Origin: Prochlorococcus sp. AG-355-K03
GTDB lineage: Bacteria > Cyanobacteriota > Cyanobacteriia > PCC-6307 > Cyanobiaceae
Assembly (NCBI GenBank): GCA_003278685.1
Contig: QCDS01000008.1
Coordinates: 1 to 45,764, forward strand
Length of the DNA stretch: 45,764 bases
Direction: 5' to 3'
Positions 36,395 through 44,016 of the stretch are shown here, in pieces. The position numbers and the translations under genes were made by a program. Below the pieces are notes generated by a model. That model saw only the letters and a list, made by a program, of their open reading frames with translations. It did not search any database and had not been told where the DNA came from. How positions within the stretch are numbered: the stretch's first letter is position 1; each line of letters opens with the position of its first letter.

Positions 36395-37582
36395 TTAATC
36401 ACATTTATCTTCTTTTGATATATCTAATTTCACTCTCTGCAATTCTCTAGAAACTGGAGCTTTATCAGAAAATAATAATGCTAATCCAGTATCCTTATCA
36501 ATTTTTATATTCTTATTAATTGATTTAATCCAAGAATTTTTTGAATCTCCTAATTTAGAAACTATTTCATCAAGCTCATTTAATTTTTCTTTTGAATCTG
36601 TAATCAGATTTATATTCACCTCAGATCCTAATGAAGCACCATCTGCTCTCAGAGATAATTTAAATTGATCTCCTCTCTTAATAGCATCTAATGGCCAATT
36701 TATTGGTCCCTCAATTTTTTTACTTGATGACGCTATTTTTCTCCAAAGAATTTTATCATCCTTAATAAGCTTTACTTCATTTAGAGGTTTTAAAGAATAG
36801 ATAGTCGGTTTATCAACTTTAATTTCTGCGGATAAAATATTATCTTCTCCTCTGACAACTGTAGGAGTTAATAAACAAATAGATTTTTTCTCAGAAGAAC
36901 TCCTTGTAAATGAATTCACCTCAATTAATTGAGGAGTAAGAGTCGCAATAGAGCCAATTAATTTTGGTCTTAATAATTCGGGGCCAAGCAAGACTGTTGA
37001 AATGGCTGCAATTGCAATGCCACTTGCAAATTTAATTTGCCTTTTAAAGTTATCCCAAATTTCGGAATTAGATTTTGATACAAGATTTAGTCTTGGTATA
37101 GCATCAGTATTTAAAAGTCTTACTAATCGAAAAAGCCTATCTATACCTCCATAAAAAGAATTTAGAGAAATATTTAATTCATCTTTTTTTATATCTTTTT
37201 TATTAATAATTTCTTTTAACTCTTCACTTGTTAAAACACCCTTGAAATAAACAATTTTTGCATCTTCCTCAACTTGGGCTGACAATAAAAGTTGTGGTCC
37301 TTTACCTTCTATTTTTGAATTCTTCAGAGAAACCTTTACTTCATCCGCAACAAATTCAGAAGTAATTATTTGGATATCAAATTTATTTAAAATAATTGAT
37401 CTCGATGGATCAGTTAAAGCCAATGCTGGACCTAATTTTAAATTCAGATTTGTTTCTTTTATATATTTTTCTATTGCTAAAATTACCATCTCCCTAACAG
37501 AAAGATTTAATTTTTCATCAAGAATAATTGCCTCCTCTGGTATATGGAAAGCTTCTAATTCATCATCTATAAAATCACTCAT
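36395..37582 (-). CDS. Single-pass membrane protein coupled to the sigma-like gene
   Basis: This 395-residue protein has a soluble N-terminal domain (1-180), one membrane segment (about 184-200, FASGIAIAAISTVLLG) and a C-terminal domain of about 190 residues. The C-terminal domain includes ICLLTPTVVRG and an Ig-like stretch with KPTIYSLKP ... WRKIA ... WPLDAIKRGDQFKLSLRADG. Topology with the C-terminal domain outside the cytoplasm is plausible. Its start overlaps the sigma-like stop (TAATG). Soluble-TM-soluble coupling to a sigma-like gene suggests an anti-sigma or sensor; I see no recognised ASD or zinc motif. DUF1822-like cyanobacterial proteins are the closest comparison from memory. Confidence 0.6.
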   Translation of the reverse strand: MSDFIDDELEAFHIPEEAIILDEKLNLSVREMVILAIEKYIKETNLNLKLGPALALTDPSRSIILNKFDIQIITSEFVADEVKVSLKNSKIEGKGPQLLLSAQVEEDAKIVYFKGVLTSEELKEIINKKDIKKDELNISLNSFYGGIDRLFRLVRLLNTDAIPRLNLVSKSNSEIWDNFKRQIKFASGIAIAAISTVLLGPELLRPKLIGSIATLTPQLIEVNSFTRSSSEKKSICLLTPTVVRGEDNILSAEIKVDKPTIYSLKPLNEVKLIKDDKILWRKIASSSKKIEGPINWPLDAIKRGDQFKLSLRADGASLGSEVNINLITDSKEKLNELDEIVSKLGDSKNSWIKSINKNIKIDKDTGLALLFSDKAPVSRELQRVKLDISKEDKCD

Positions 37583-38898
37583 TACTCAATTGCCTCCTTT
37601 ATTAATTGTTTTAATAGAGGTCCATTTACATTTAGTTCTGAATTTATTAAGTGATTCTTCAAACTCTCAACCAATCTTTCAATTCCATAAATATCATTTT
37701 TTAAAGAAGAAAAATTATCAACTCTCAAAAGTATTATCGCTGCATCTTGAGCAACAGATTCCGCTATTTTCTTTTCAGGTATCAATTTACTTACCCATGC
37801 TTGTTTATGGACACATCTTGAAGCAATTTCTCTTTGACTTAAACCTTGGCTATATAGTTGCCAAGCTAGTTTTCTACTTTTATCTTTATCCCATTTTTTC
37901 TTATCTTGATTAATCAATTTCTTAATTATTGATTCCCCACTACTTCTTAATGTTGAATCAATCTTTGTAATTAGATTATTTTCTGGTTCATCTTCTATAT
38001 CTTTATCAAAACTTTCGAATTTAGACTCAAGATCACTTTCGAAGCGAATTGGTTTATATACACCCGTTAAGTATTTTCTAATAGCTTTTCCTAAAGTCAA
38101 AAGAGCTTCCTTATTCTGTTGTGGAGGATTAAGACTCTTTAAAAATTCTTCGTCCGGTTGCCATCCAGATATTTTACCTGTTTGTTCTTTATAAATAGTC
38201 TTAGCTTTTTTATATTCTTTAATGTATGATTCATGCAGCTTTTTGATATAAGAAGTTTGAAATTTGCCTTCACCACATCTATTCCATGCCTCTAAGATTC
38301 TCTTATTTGAGCTATCTGCAATAAGAGACCATGTAGTTTTCAATAGAACTCCACGTTTTATTAAATACGATTTAAGCTGTGAACTTCCTTGAACTTTATT
38401 TTTTGTCCAAGTATTTAAGTTCGATAAAGAAGAATTGAATTCTGAAATAATTTCAGCACTGAAAGGTTTTATATTATTTTTACTTTGCATATTTTGGATT
38501 GTTTCCCAGCAAAATACTTTTTTTATAAAACTCCTCTTTTTATTGAATTCATTAATAGGTATTCTTAGATAGTTTTCACCACTATCATCCAAAAGAATTA
38601 CTAACATTTCACTTAATTCAATATCTTCCATCTTTGAAAATTGTTTATAAATTAAACTTATCTTCTGAACAATAGAATGACTTACTCTACATCTTAAGGC
38701 CATTAAAGAATCTTTATTCTTCGGTTCCTCTTTAGTTATTGACAGCAATATCTTGTCTATATTTTTATCTTCGTGGATATTAGATAAATCTAGTTTTTCT
38801 ATAAGCTCAGAATCAATATCTAATTTTTTACTACTAACTTTTAAACCATCTTCCTGCGCAGGTTCTAAAAAACATAACTCACAATATTCTTTTGCCAA
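37582..38898 (-). CDS. Divergent sigma-70-like protein with region-4-type HTH
   Basis: This 438-residue protein carries a helix-turn-helix at residues 344-374 (AWQLYSQGLSQREIASRC, then HKQAWVSKLI), with the look of sigma region 4. An upstream part around 150-285 (FSAEIISEFNSSLSNLNTW, SGWQPDEEFLKSLNPP, LLTLGKAIRKYLTG) resembles sigma-like proteins found beside CHAT genes in other cyanobacteria, from memory of annotations. Region 2 is not obvious. The start is TTG at 38898, the first possible start after an in-frame TAA. Divergent from the 39024 unit and coupled to the membrane protein. I am moderately sure it is a DNA-binding transcription factor, less sure it is a true sigma factor. Confidence 0.62.
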   Translation of the reverse strand: MAKEYCELCFLEPAQEDGLKVSSKKLDIDSELIEKLDLSNIHEDKNIDKILLSITKEEPKNKDSLMALRCRVSHSIVQKISLIYKQFSKMEDIELSEMLVILLDDSGENYLRIPINEFNKKRSFIKKVFCWETIQNMQSKNNIKPFSAEIISEFNSSLSNLNTWTKNKVQGSSQLKSYLIKRGVLLKTTWSLIADSSNKRILEAWNRCGEGKFQTSYIKKLHESYIKEYKKAKTIYKEQTGKISGWQPDEEFLKSLNPPQQNKEALLTLGKAIRKYLTGVYKPIRFESDLESKFESFDKDIEDEPENNLITKIDSTLRSSGESIIKKLINQDKKKWDKDKSRKLAWQLYSQGLSQREIASRCVHKQAWVSKLIPEKKIAESVAQDAAIILLRVDNFSSLKNDIYGIERLVESLKNHLINSELNVNGPLLKQLIKEAIE

Positions 38899-38967
38899 AT
38901 CAGTTTTTTCTATATTTTAAACTTTTTTTATTTAATAAAAAAAATAATTAACATTATTAGTTAGATT

Positions 38968-39000
38968 TTGGAATCACCTTTATTTATTCAGAACTAGAAG
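38968..39000 (+). promoter_or_regulatory. Shared island promoter motif, copy 1
   Basis: GGAATCAC (38970-38977), a 12-base spacer, then AGAACTA (38990-38996), ending 27 bases before the ATG at 39024. Over 33 bases it matches copy 2 at 43188-43220 in 31 positions. It sits in the divergent gap next to the sigma-like gene. Confidence 0.7.
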
Positions 39001-39023
39001 TGAATGTACAAACAAATTAAACT

Positions 39024-39203
39024 ATGTCTACTCAAAACAATTATCAAAATCAGAACGCAGATTTTGAAAAAGGAATTATTAATTTCTCTCTTGGTATGAC
39101 CGTAGGATTGGCAGCAATGGCTTTTACAGGTAATCCAATAGTAGGAATAATGGCAGGTAAAGCTGTCTTACTTAACCAGCAAATAAACAACAGAGGTTTT
39201 TAG
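39024..39203 (+). CDS. Small Gly/Ala-rich hydrophobic peptide, bacteriocin-like
   Basis: This 59-residue protein was found by reading the gap; it begins with a polar STQNNYQNQNADFEKGI leader and then a Gly/Ala-rich hydrophobic stretch, FSLGMTVGLAAMAFTGNPIV, followed by GIMAGKAVLL. That layout recalls class II bacteriocins or small membrane-active peptides, but there is no double-Gly leader or Cys. It starts 24 bases after the shared motif and ends with TAG directly abutting the ATG of the next gene, so it leads a three-gene operon. Confidence 0.7.
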   Translation: MSTQNNYQNQNADFEKGIINFSLGMTVGLAAMAFTGNPIVGIMAGKAVLLNQQINNRGF

Positions 39204-39641
39204 ATGACTGATTTAAATTCAAGGCCAGTACTTTCAAAATTGTGCGTAGCTTACTTAAGTGATGCTTCCTATGGTGGGTTCCCAAAAGTGAATACATCAA
39301 GTACATACAATCGTTTCTTAACTGAAGAAATACATCCATATAGGCAAATGTGGAATTTAATTAATAATTTTTATCTTTCTCAAAATTGGCAAAATTTATG
39401 TGATGAATCTTTAGAAGAAAAATTAAATCTATTTGGACAAAATGGTTTCACCAATAGAGAGGTTTTCATCTCTGGAGATGAAGTTAATAAGGCTGTTAAA
39501 CGCTGGAGAGAATATGGCTGGTTTGATTATGAAATGAAAAAGGAAAAAAAATTAAACACCATTAAACAATTTTCTAAATCATTCGCTATGCTTGCTGGAT
39601 TCTCAATGCTAAGTGGGCCTCTACCATTTATAGGAGAATAA
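39204..39641 (+). CDS. Hypothetical protein of the sigma/CHAT regulon
   Basis: This 145-residue protein has no signal peptide. It contains aromatic-rich segments (PYRQMWNLINNFYLSQNWQN and VNKAVKRWREYGWFDYEM) and a hydrophobic C-terminal tail (SFAMLAGFSMLSGPLPFIGE). No family is recognised. Its ATG directly follows the stop of the small peptide gene, and the next gene begins 3 bases after its stop, so expression is coupled. Confidence 0.72.
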   Translation: MTDLNSRPVLSKLCVAYLSDASYGGFPKVNTSSTYNRFLTEEIHPYRQMWNLINNFYLSQNWQNLCDESLEEKLNLFGQNGFTNREVFISGDEVNKAVKRWREYGWFDYEMKKEKKLNTIKQFSKSFAMLAGFSMLSGPLPFIGE

Positions 39642-39644
39642 TTT

Positions 39645-39896
39645 ATGTCTAATTGGATTAATGAAGCAAATTATTCAGGTAAACCTAATATTACCTGGAT
39701 AGAACCATATCTAAAAAATGATGGCAATTTTGTTAGGGGTCATTTTCGAACTTCTCCAAATGAGACTATTGCAGATAATTTAAATACAGATGTAGATAAT
39801 GACGGCATCGCTGGCTTTTGGGATATTGATGCAGATGGTGATGGTATCCTTGAAATCAATGATGGAATTTTTGAGGGTCTTGATGGATTTTTTTAG
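39645..39896 (+). CDS. Small protein with HFR-PN-T-DN motif and Asp-rich calcium-type repeats
   Basis: This 83-residue protein has an N-terminal NITWIEPYLKNDGNFVRGHF block followed by R-T-S-P-N-E-T-I-A-D-N, then Asp-rich units (DVDNDGIAGF, DIDADGDGI) that resemble thrombospondin type 3 or EF-hand-like calcium sites. The G-x-[FY]-V-x-x-H-[FY]-R-[ST]-x-P-N-x-T-x-x-D-N part is shared with the protein at 43246. No signal peptide is seen. Last gene of the plus-strand unit; 4-base overlap with the convergent CHAT gene. Confidence 0.75.
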   Translation: MSNWINEANYSGKPNITWIEPYLKNDGNFVRGHFRTSPNETIADNLNTDVDNDGIAGFWDIDADGDGILEINDGIFEGLDGFF

Positions 39897-42800
39897 AAAT
39901 CTATTTCCCCCCAATCTCCATTTAGTTGGAAAGCAGCCCAAACATATGGTTCTCTATATTCAGGTTTCTCACTATTCCTAAATTCGTTTTGTGTGTTAGC
40001 CAATGCTTCTGCTTTTCCTTCTCCTTTTTTAAGTTTTAAATAAAAACTTTCCATAAATTCTGCGGTAGCAGTATCATTTACTTTCCATAAAGAAAGAAGA
40101 CTAGATTTTGCACCTGCAACTGAAATTGCTCTTTTAAGACCGTAGATTCCCTCTCCAGAACTAATTTCACCCAATCCAGATTCACAAGCTGATACCACAA
40201 CTAAATCTGTACCTGTCCAATTTAGTCTTGTTATCTCTAAAGCAGTAAGTATCCCATCATCTAAAATATTAGATTTAGGATTATTTGCACCCGCAAGAAT
40301 AATCATTCCCCTCAGTAATGGATTCATCTTTTCTTTATCATCAGAAATAAATGTTGCATGACTAGCGATATGGAGAATTTTTGGTGACGATATCTCTTGG
40401 AGAGCAAGAACAGTAGCTTTTTCATTAAGTAATAATTTTCCATCTATTAAATTTGAGATTGATCTACCTTCTTTTTCAGTTCCAGGAAGATTTTTAAATT
40501 TTTCATATTTAAAATTTGCAGATCGTTTTTGGACTAATGAATAATTTGTTTGATTATTATTAATTTTATTATTATTCTTCAAATCAAATAAAGGATTAGC
40601 AAGAACTAAAGATTGATTAGTTTCATATTTATCGTCATCTTCAAGACTTAATAATTCTCTACCAGTAGTAAGTAATCGAAGTTTGTAAGTTTCTCCTAGA
40701 TATTTATTTGAATTTTTTAATCCCAATGCAGCGAAAGGGACTCTGTTGAGTTCCGAATCAGGGGAAATAAATAAAGTATCTGAATCACCAATAACATCAA
40801 TAATTCGATTAAAAATAAGATTACCTAATTCTTTCCACAAATCGTTTGCATCATCTAAAGATTCCTTAGTAGCATTCAAAGCTTTTTGAATTAATTGATC
40901 AATATTTTTTGCTAATCCCAATTCAATAAAATCTACTTTCCCATTTTTATTTAAAATTAAAGCTACATATTTTTCTTCAAGGAATTCATTCTTATTTGGA
41001 TTCTTAAAGTTAAATGGCTTAAATTTCTGAAACTCTACTAAGGTAGATTTCTGAGGTAAGACTTTTTTGATATCATTAATTTCAATAATCCTAGGTTTTA
41101 AAGAAGGGATTTTTGAATAAAAGGTATTTTCTATTTTTATTTTTTCTTTATTCAGTTTTAATCTCTCATTACCAACTATAGAAAAGTCTGATAATTTATT
41201 ATCTATTGATTTTAGTTTATTAAAAGTCAATCTATTACTATCATTTAAATTAATAATATTAGCCTGATACTTTTCTATATCTTCTAAAAGTCCATGACGA
41301 TTTAATCTTGCTTTAAATGCTAATTCTTTTCCTCTTGGAAGATCCCCAATAAGAGAAAAAATTGTTTCATAATCCATTAAAGTTAATTTATTAAAACCTC
41401 TACGTACATCATTAGATAAATACTGAGATTGTTCTTTTGCATAAAGGACTCTATTTGCAAAAAGTTGATCAATAAGTTCTTCGGCTTTTTTAAAATCTCT
41501 CTTTTTAATATAAAGCGAGGCCAAATTTTCATAAATGTGCGTTATTTGTGGACTAAGGATTTCATTTGATATTGAATTATATATTTGAAGAGCCTTTAAT
41601 AAACTTTTTTCAGCCTTATCTAAATCTCCAGATAATAAATGTGATTTACCCAAATTTGTATATATTTGGATCATTTGAAAATTTTCTTTACCCCTTGTCT
41701 TTAAAAGTAAATCTTTAGCATTATTGAAATTTTCTATTGCATTATCATAGGACCCATTAATCAAATGGATTGTTGCATTATCTATAAATTGAAAAACTGC
41801 TGCGGGGTCATCTTTTGAAATTTCTTTATAAACTATTTTGAGTTTCTTACTTTTCAATTTCAAATCAGAATTTTTCATCATTGAAATCATAGAAATCATA
41901 TTTTCTACTTCTTGAATTTTATTATTTTTATTATTTTTTTTATATATCATTAGTGCATTTTCAAAGGAATTTTGAGATCTATCAAAATCTCCCATAGATG
42001 AATAAATTCCTCCTAGGGCTTCAAAATTATCAGCTAATTTTATATCATTTTTATTAAGTAATTTATTATTTATTTTTAGTCTTTTTATAGAATATTTATT
42101 GGCATTATTTATGTCTCCAATATTTGTATAATCAGAAGATATTGAATTATAAAGAAGTGTTTTATAATCATCAAGTGATGTAAAAAAATTTTCAACTTTA
42201 TCTAAAGCCTCAGCTATTTTTATAGATTTTTTGCGTAACCTAATTGATTCAGAATATTTACCTTTTTGAGAATATAAGTTTGCTAATTTGTTATAACCAC
42301 TTGCTGTATTAATATTCCTATCACCATAAATTAATTTTTTAATATTTAAACTTTCTTCTAATAATAATAACGCCTTATTAAATTTATCTTTATTTAAGAA
42401 AAGTCTATTTTCATGATACATAAAAGCTAAATTATCTAAATATTCAGCATAGTTAGGAGACATCTTCCCATTTAATGATTTCTCCAAAGAAATTGCTTTT
42501 GATGCATAATTTATGGCTTTTTGAAAATCACCTAACCTATAATATTGGTAAGAAATATCTGCATATGGACCAGCTAAAATTTCATTTATTTCCTCTCTAA
42601 ATTTAATTATCTTTTGCAATATATTTATGATCTCTTTATAATCATTTTTTTCTTCCGCGCTATCAATTGATAAATAATAATTTCTTATTTTAGTTTTTTT
42701 CAAAAGTGTTAAATAATCAATTACTCTTTGTTCACTTGAATCAATGCTTAAGTACAGATTTATATCATTAATAGAATCATCAATATTACCAAGTTCCATA

Positions 42801-43120
42801 TTAGTAAGCGCTCTGTAATTTAACAGCAGTAAATTGTTTGGATTTATTTCTATTGCTCTATTAAAGTCCTTTAAAGCACCTTTATAATTTTTTAACCTAT
42901 ATTTACTTATTCCTCTATATTGGAAAGCTTGCCATATTTTTGGATTATCTTTAATTACATTATTAAATTCTTTTAATGCACCTTTAAAATCTGATTCTAA
43001 TAACTTCTCACGTCCAATATCTAAGATTTGATCTAATTCACTTGACTTGATTTCAATAACATTCGGAATCAAAGAACCAAGTACCAAAATTAATGATATG
43101 AGTAAATTCTTATAAAGCAT
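39893..43120 (-). CDS. TPR-CHAT protease-like protein with signal peptide
   Basis: This 1075-residue protein begins with a hydrophobic Sec-like segment (YKNLLISLILVLGSLIPNVI). Tetratricopeptide-type repeats fill about residues 30-600 (GALKEFNNVIKDNPKIWQAF, GALKDFNRAIEINPNNLLLL and many more degenerate units). A linker leads to a C-terminal CHAT domain from about 760. The caspase-like dyad is His921 (ILHIASHATF) and Cys979 (VVVSACESGLGEISSGEG), followed by GAKSSLLSLWKVNDTATAEFM. It is therefore a predicted cysteine protease acting outside the cytoplasm or at the membrane; substrate unknown. Divergent from 43246. Gene is intact. Confidence 0.9.
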   Translation of the reverse strand: MLYKNLLISLILVLGSLIPNVIEIKSSELDQILDIGREKLLESDFKGALKEFNNVIKDNPKIWQAFQYRGISKYRLKNYKGALKDFNRAIEINPNNLLLLNYRALTNMELGNIDDSINDINLYLSIDSSEQRVIDYLTLLKKTKIRNYYLSIDSAEEKNDYKEIINILQKIIKFREEINEILAGPYADISYQYYRLGDFQKAINYASKAISLEKSLNGKMSPNYAEYLDNLAFMYHENRLFLNKDKFNKALLLLEESLNIKKLIYGDRNINTASGYNKLANLYSQKGKYSESIRLRKKSIKIAEALDKVENFFTSLDDYKTLLYNSISSDYTNIGDINNANKYSIKRLKINNKLLNKNDIKLADNFEALGGIYSSMGDFDRSQNSFENALMIYKKNNKNNKIQEVENMISMISMMKNSDLKLKSKKLKIVYKEISKDDPAAVFQFIDNATIHLINGSYDNAIENFNNAKDLLLKTRGKENFQMIQIYTNLGKSHLLSGDLDKAEKSLLKALQIYNSISNEILSPQITHIYENLASLYIKKRDFKKAEELIDQLFANRVLYAKEQSQYLSNDVRRGFNKLTLMDYETIFSLIGDLPRGKELAFKARLNRHGLLEDIEKYQANIINLNDSNRLTFNKLKSIDNKLSDFSIVGNERLKLNKEKIKIENTFYSKIPSLKPRIIEINDIKKVLPQKSTLVEFQKFKPFNFKNPNKNEFLEEKYVALILNKNGKVDFIELGLAKNIDQLIQKALNATKESLDDANDLWKELGNLIFNRIIDVIGDSDTLFISPDSELNRVPFAALGLKNSNKYLGETYKLRLLTTGRELLSLEDDDKYETNQSLVLANPLFDLKNNNKINNNQTNYSLVQKRSANFKYEKFKNLPGTEKEGRSISNLIDGKLLLNEKATVLALQEISSPKILHIASHATFISDDKEKMNPLLRGMIILAGANNPKSNILDDGILTALEITRLNWTGTDLVVVSACESGLGEISSGEGIYGLKRAISVAGAKSSLLSLWKVNDTATAEFMESFYLKLKKGEGKAEALANTQNEFRNSEKPEYREPYVWAAFQLNGDWGEIDF

Positions 43121-43187
43121 AGTTAAAGAAATATAATCAATAATTTTGAGACTTTCTTATTACAAAATATAATCTCAAAAAATATTA

Positions 43188-43220
43188 TTGGAATCACTTT
43201 TATTTATTCAGAACTAGTAG
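43188..43220 (+). promoter_or_regulatory. Shared island promoter motif, copy 2
   Basis: GGAATCAC (43190-43197), a 12-base spacer, then AGAACTA (43210-43216), ending 29 bases before the ATG at 43246. It matches copy 1 in 31 of 33 bases while the flanks differ, which points to selection on the motif or recent duplication. Confidence 0.7.
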
Positions 43221-43245
43221 TTATTGAAGCTCAAAATCCATTCAA

Positions 43246-43500
43246 ATGACAATTAAAAAATTCATTTCAAAATCAAATTTAAAAAAGATTATTGCTTTTA
43301 TTTTATTTAGCAATTCATTTATTTTCCCAAATATGAAAGCTTTTGCTGATGTTTACGTAAATGGCTATTACAGATCTAATGGTACATACGTTGATCCACA
43401 TTACAGAAGTGATCCAAACTACACCGCCTCCGACAATTGGTCATCATGGGGAAATACAAATCCATATACAGGACAAAAAGGTTATAAAAGTAATTGGTAA
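43246..43500 (+). CDS. Small secreted protein with GYYRSNG / HYRS-PN-T-DN motif
   Basis: This 84-residue protein has a signal peptide (hydrophobic residues 14-28, cleavage after KAFA at about 34) and a 50-residue mature part: DVYVNGYYRSNGTYVDPHYR, then S-D-P-N-Y-T-A-S-D-N-W and WGNTNPYTGQKGY. The GYYRxxGTYVxPHYRSxPN layout is a known small motif in phage and bacterial proteins, function unclear. It shares the H-[YF]-R-[ST]-x-P-N-x-T-x-x-D-N core with the 39645 protein and has the same promoter motif. Followed by a terminator, so a stand-alone gene. Confidence 0.8.
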   Translation: MTIKKFISKSNLKKIIAFILFSNSFIFPNMKAFADVYVNGYYRSNGTYVDPHYRSDPNYTASDNWSSWGNTNPYTGQKGYKSNW

Positions 43501-43522
43501 ATTTAGAATTAGATAAAATTTT

Positions 43523-43547
43523 AGCCCACTGGTTGTGGGCTTTTTTT
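43523..43547 (+). terminator. Rho-independent terminator
   Basis: AGCCCAC pairs with GTGGGCT across loop TGGTT, then a run of seven T. It lies 23 bases after the 43246 gene. Confidence 0.88.
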
Positions 43548-43575
43548 ATTTAAATTATCTTTAATCTCAGATGAG

Positions 43576-43630
43576 AAAGGGGCCAGCCAATAAAAAAACA
43601 AATAACATTAAAGGAGCTAATTGCCCCTTT
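43576..43630. repeat. Inverted repeat AAAGGGGC...GCCCCTTT
   Basis: An 8-base inverted repeat with a 39-base spacer precedes a T run on the plus strand. It could be a second terminator or the edge of a small RNA. It lies beyond the end of the zinc-ribbon gene on the opposite strand. Confidence 0.4.
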
Positions 43631-43666
43631 TTTTAGATCGATTGTCAATCTTTAAAAAGCTATTTC

Positions 43667-43984
43667 TTATTGAGGCATTGATTCAGGATAGCCAAGTCTT
43701 AATTTTCCTTCTTTATCTCTATGAACTACACCATGTAAACGGCCAAGATTATGTTTTGTATCTTTCCAAAATGCAGCATCACAATTACGACAACCCCAAG
43801 TCCTATGCTCTGGAAAATCTGGCATACAGCCTGCAATATGCCATTTACCACTTTCCCAAACTTCAGGACTTGGCATGCCAAACATTGAGGGTCTAACTTC
43901 TTTCTTGCCGCATCTGGGACAAATAGTTGGTTTCCTATCAGTAATAAACCAATCTTCTCTTTCTGGTATTGGATTGCAGTTCAT
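43667..43984 (-). CDS. Small zinc-ribbon-like protein next to a helicase-nuclease
   Basis: This 105-residue protein has CPRCG at residues 22-26 and GCRNCD at 64-69, two C-x-x-C knuckles spaced as in a zinc ribbon, plus Trp/His-rich segments between them (SGKWHIAGCMPDFPEHRTW). No family is recognised. It starts 32 bases after the helicase-nuclease stop, on the same strand, so the two are likely co-expressed and may act together. Confidence 0.7.
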   Translation of the reverse strand: MNCNPIPEREDWFITDRKPTICPRCGKKEVRPSMFGMPSPEVWESGKWHIAGCMPDFPEHRTWGCRNCDAAFWKDTKHNLGRLHGVVHRDKEGKLRLGYPESMPQ

Positions 43985-44016
43985 TAAATTTACATGTCCA
44001 ATAAACTTCTCAAATA

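Noticed and set aside
43621..43896. Plus-strand frame overlapping the zinc-ribbon gene
   Set aside because: It has no recognisable domains and opposes the frame with two clear C-x-x-C knuckles.
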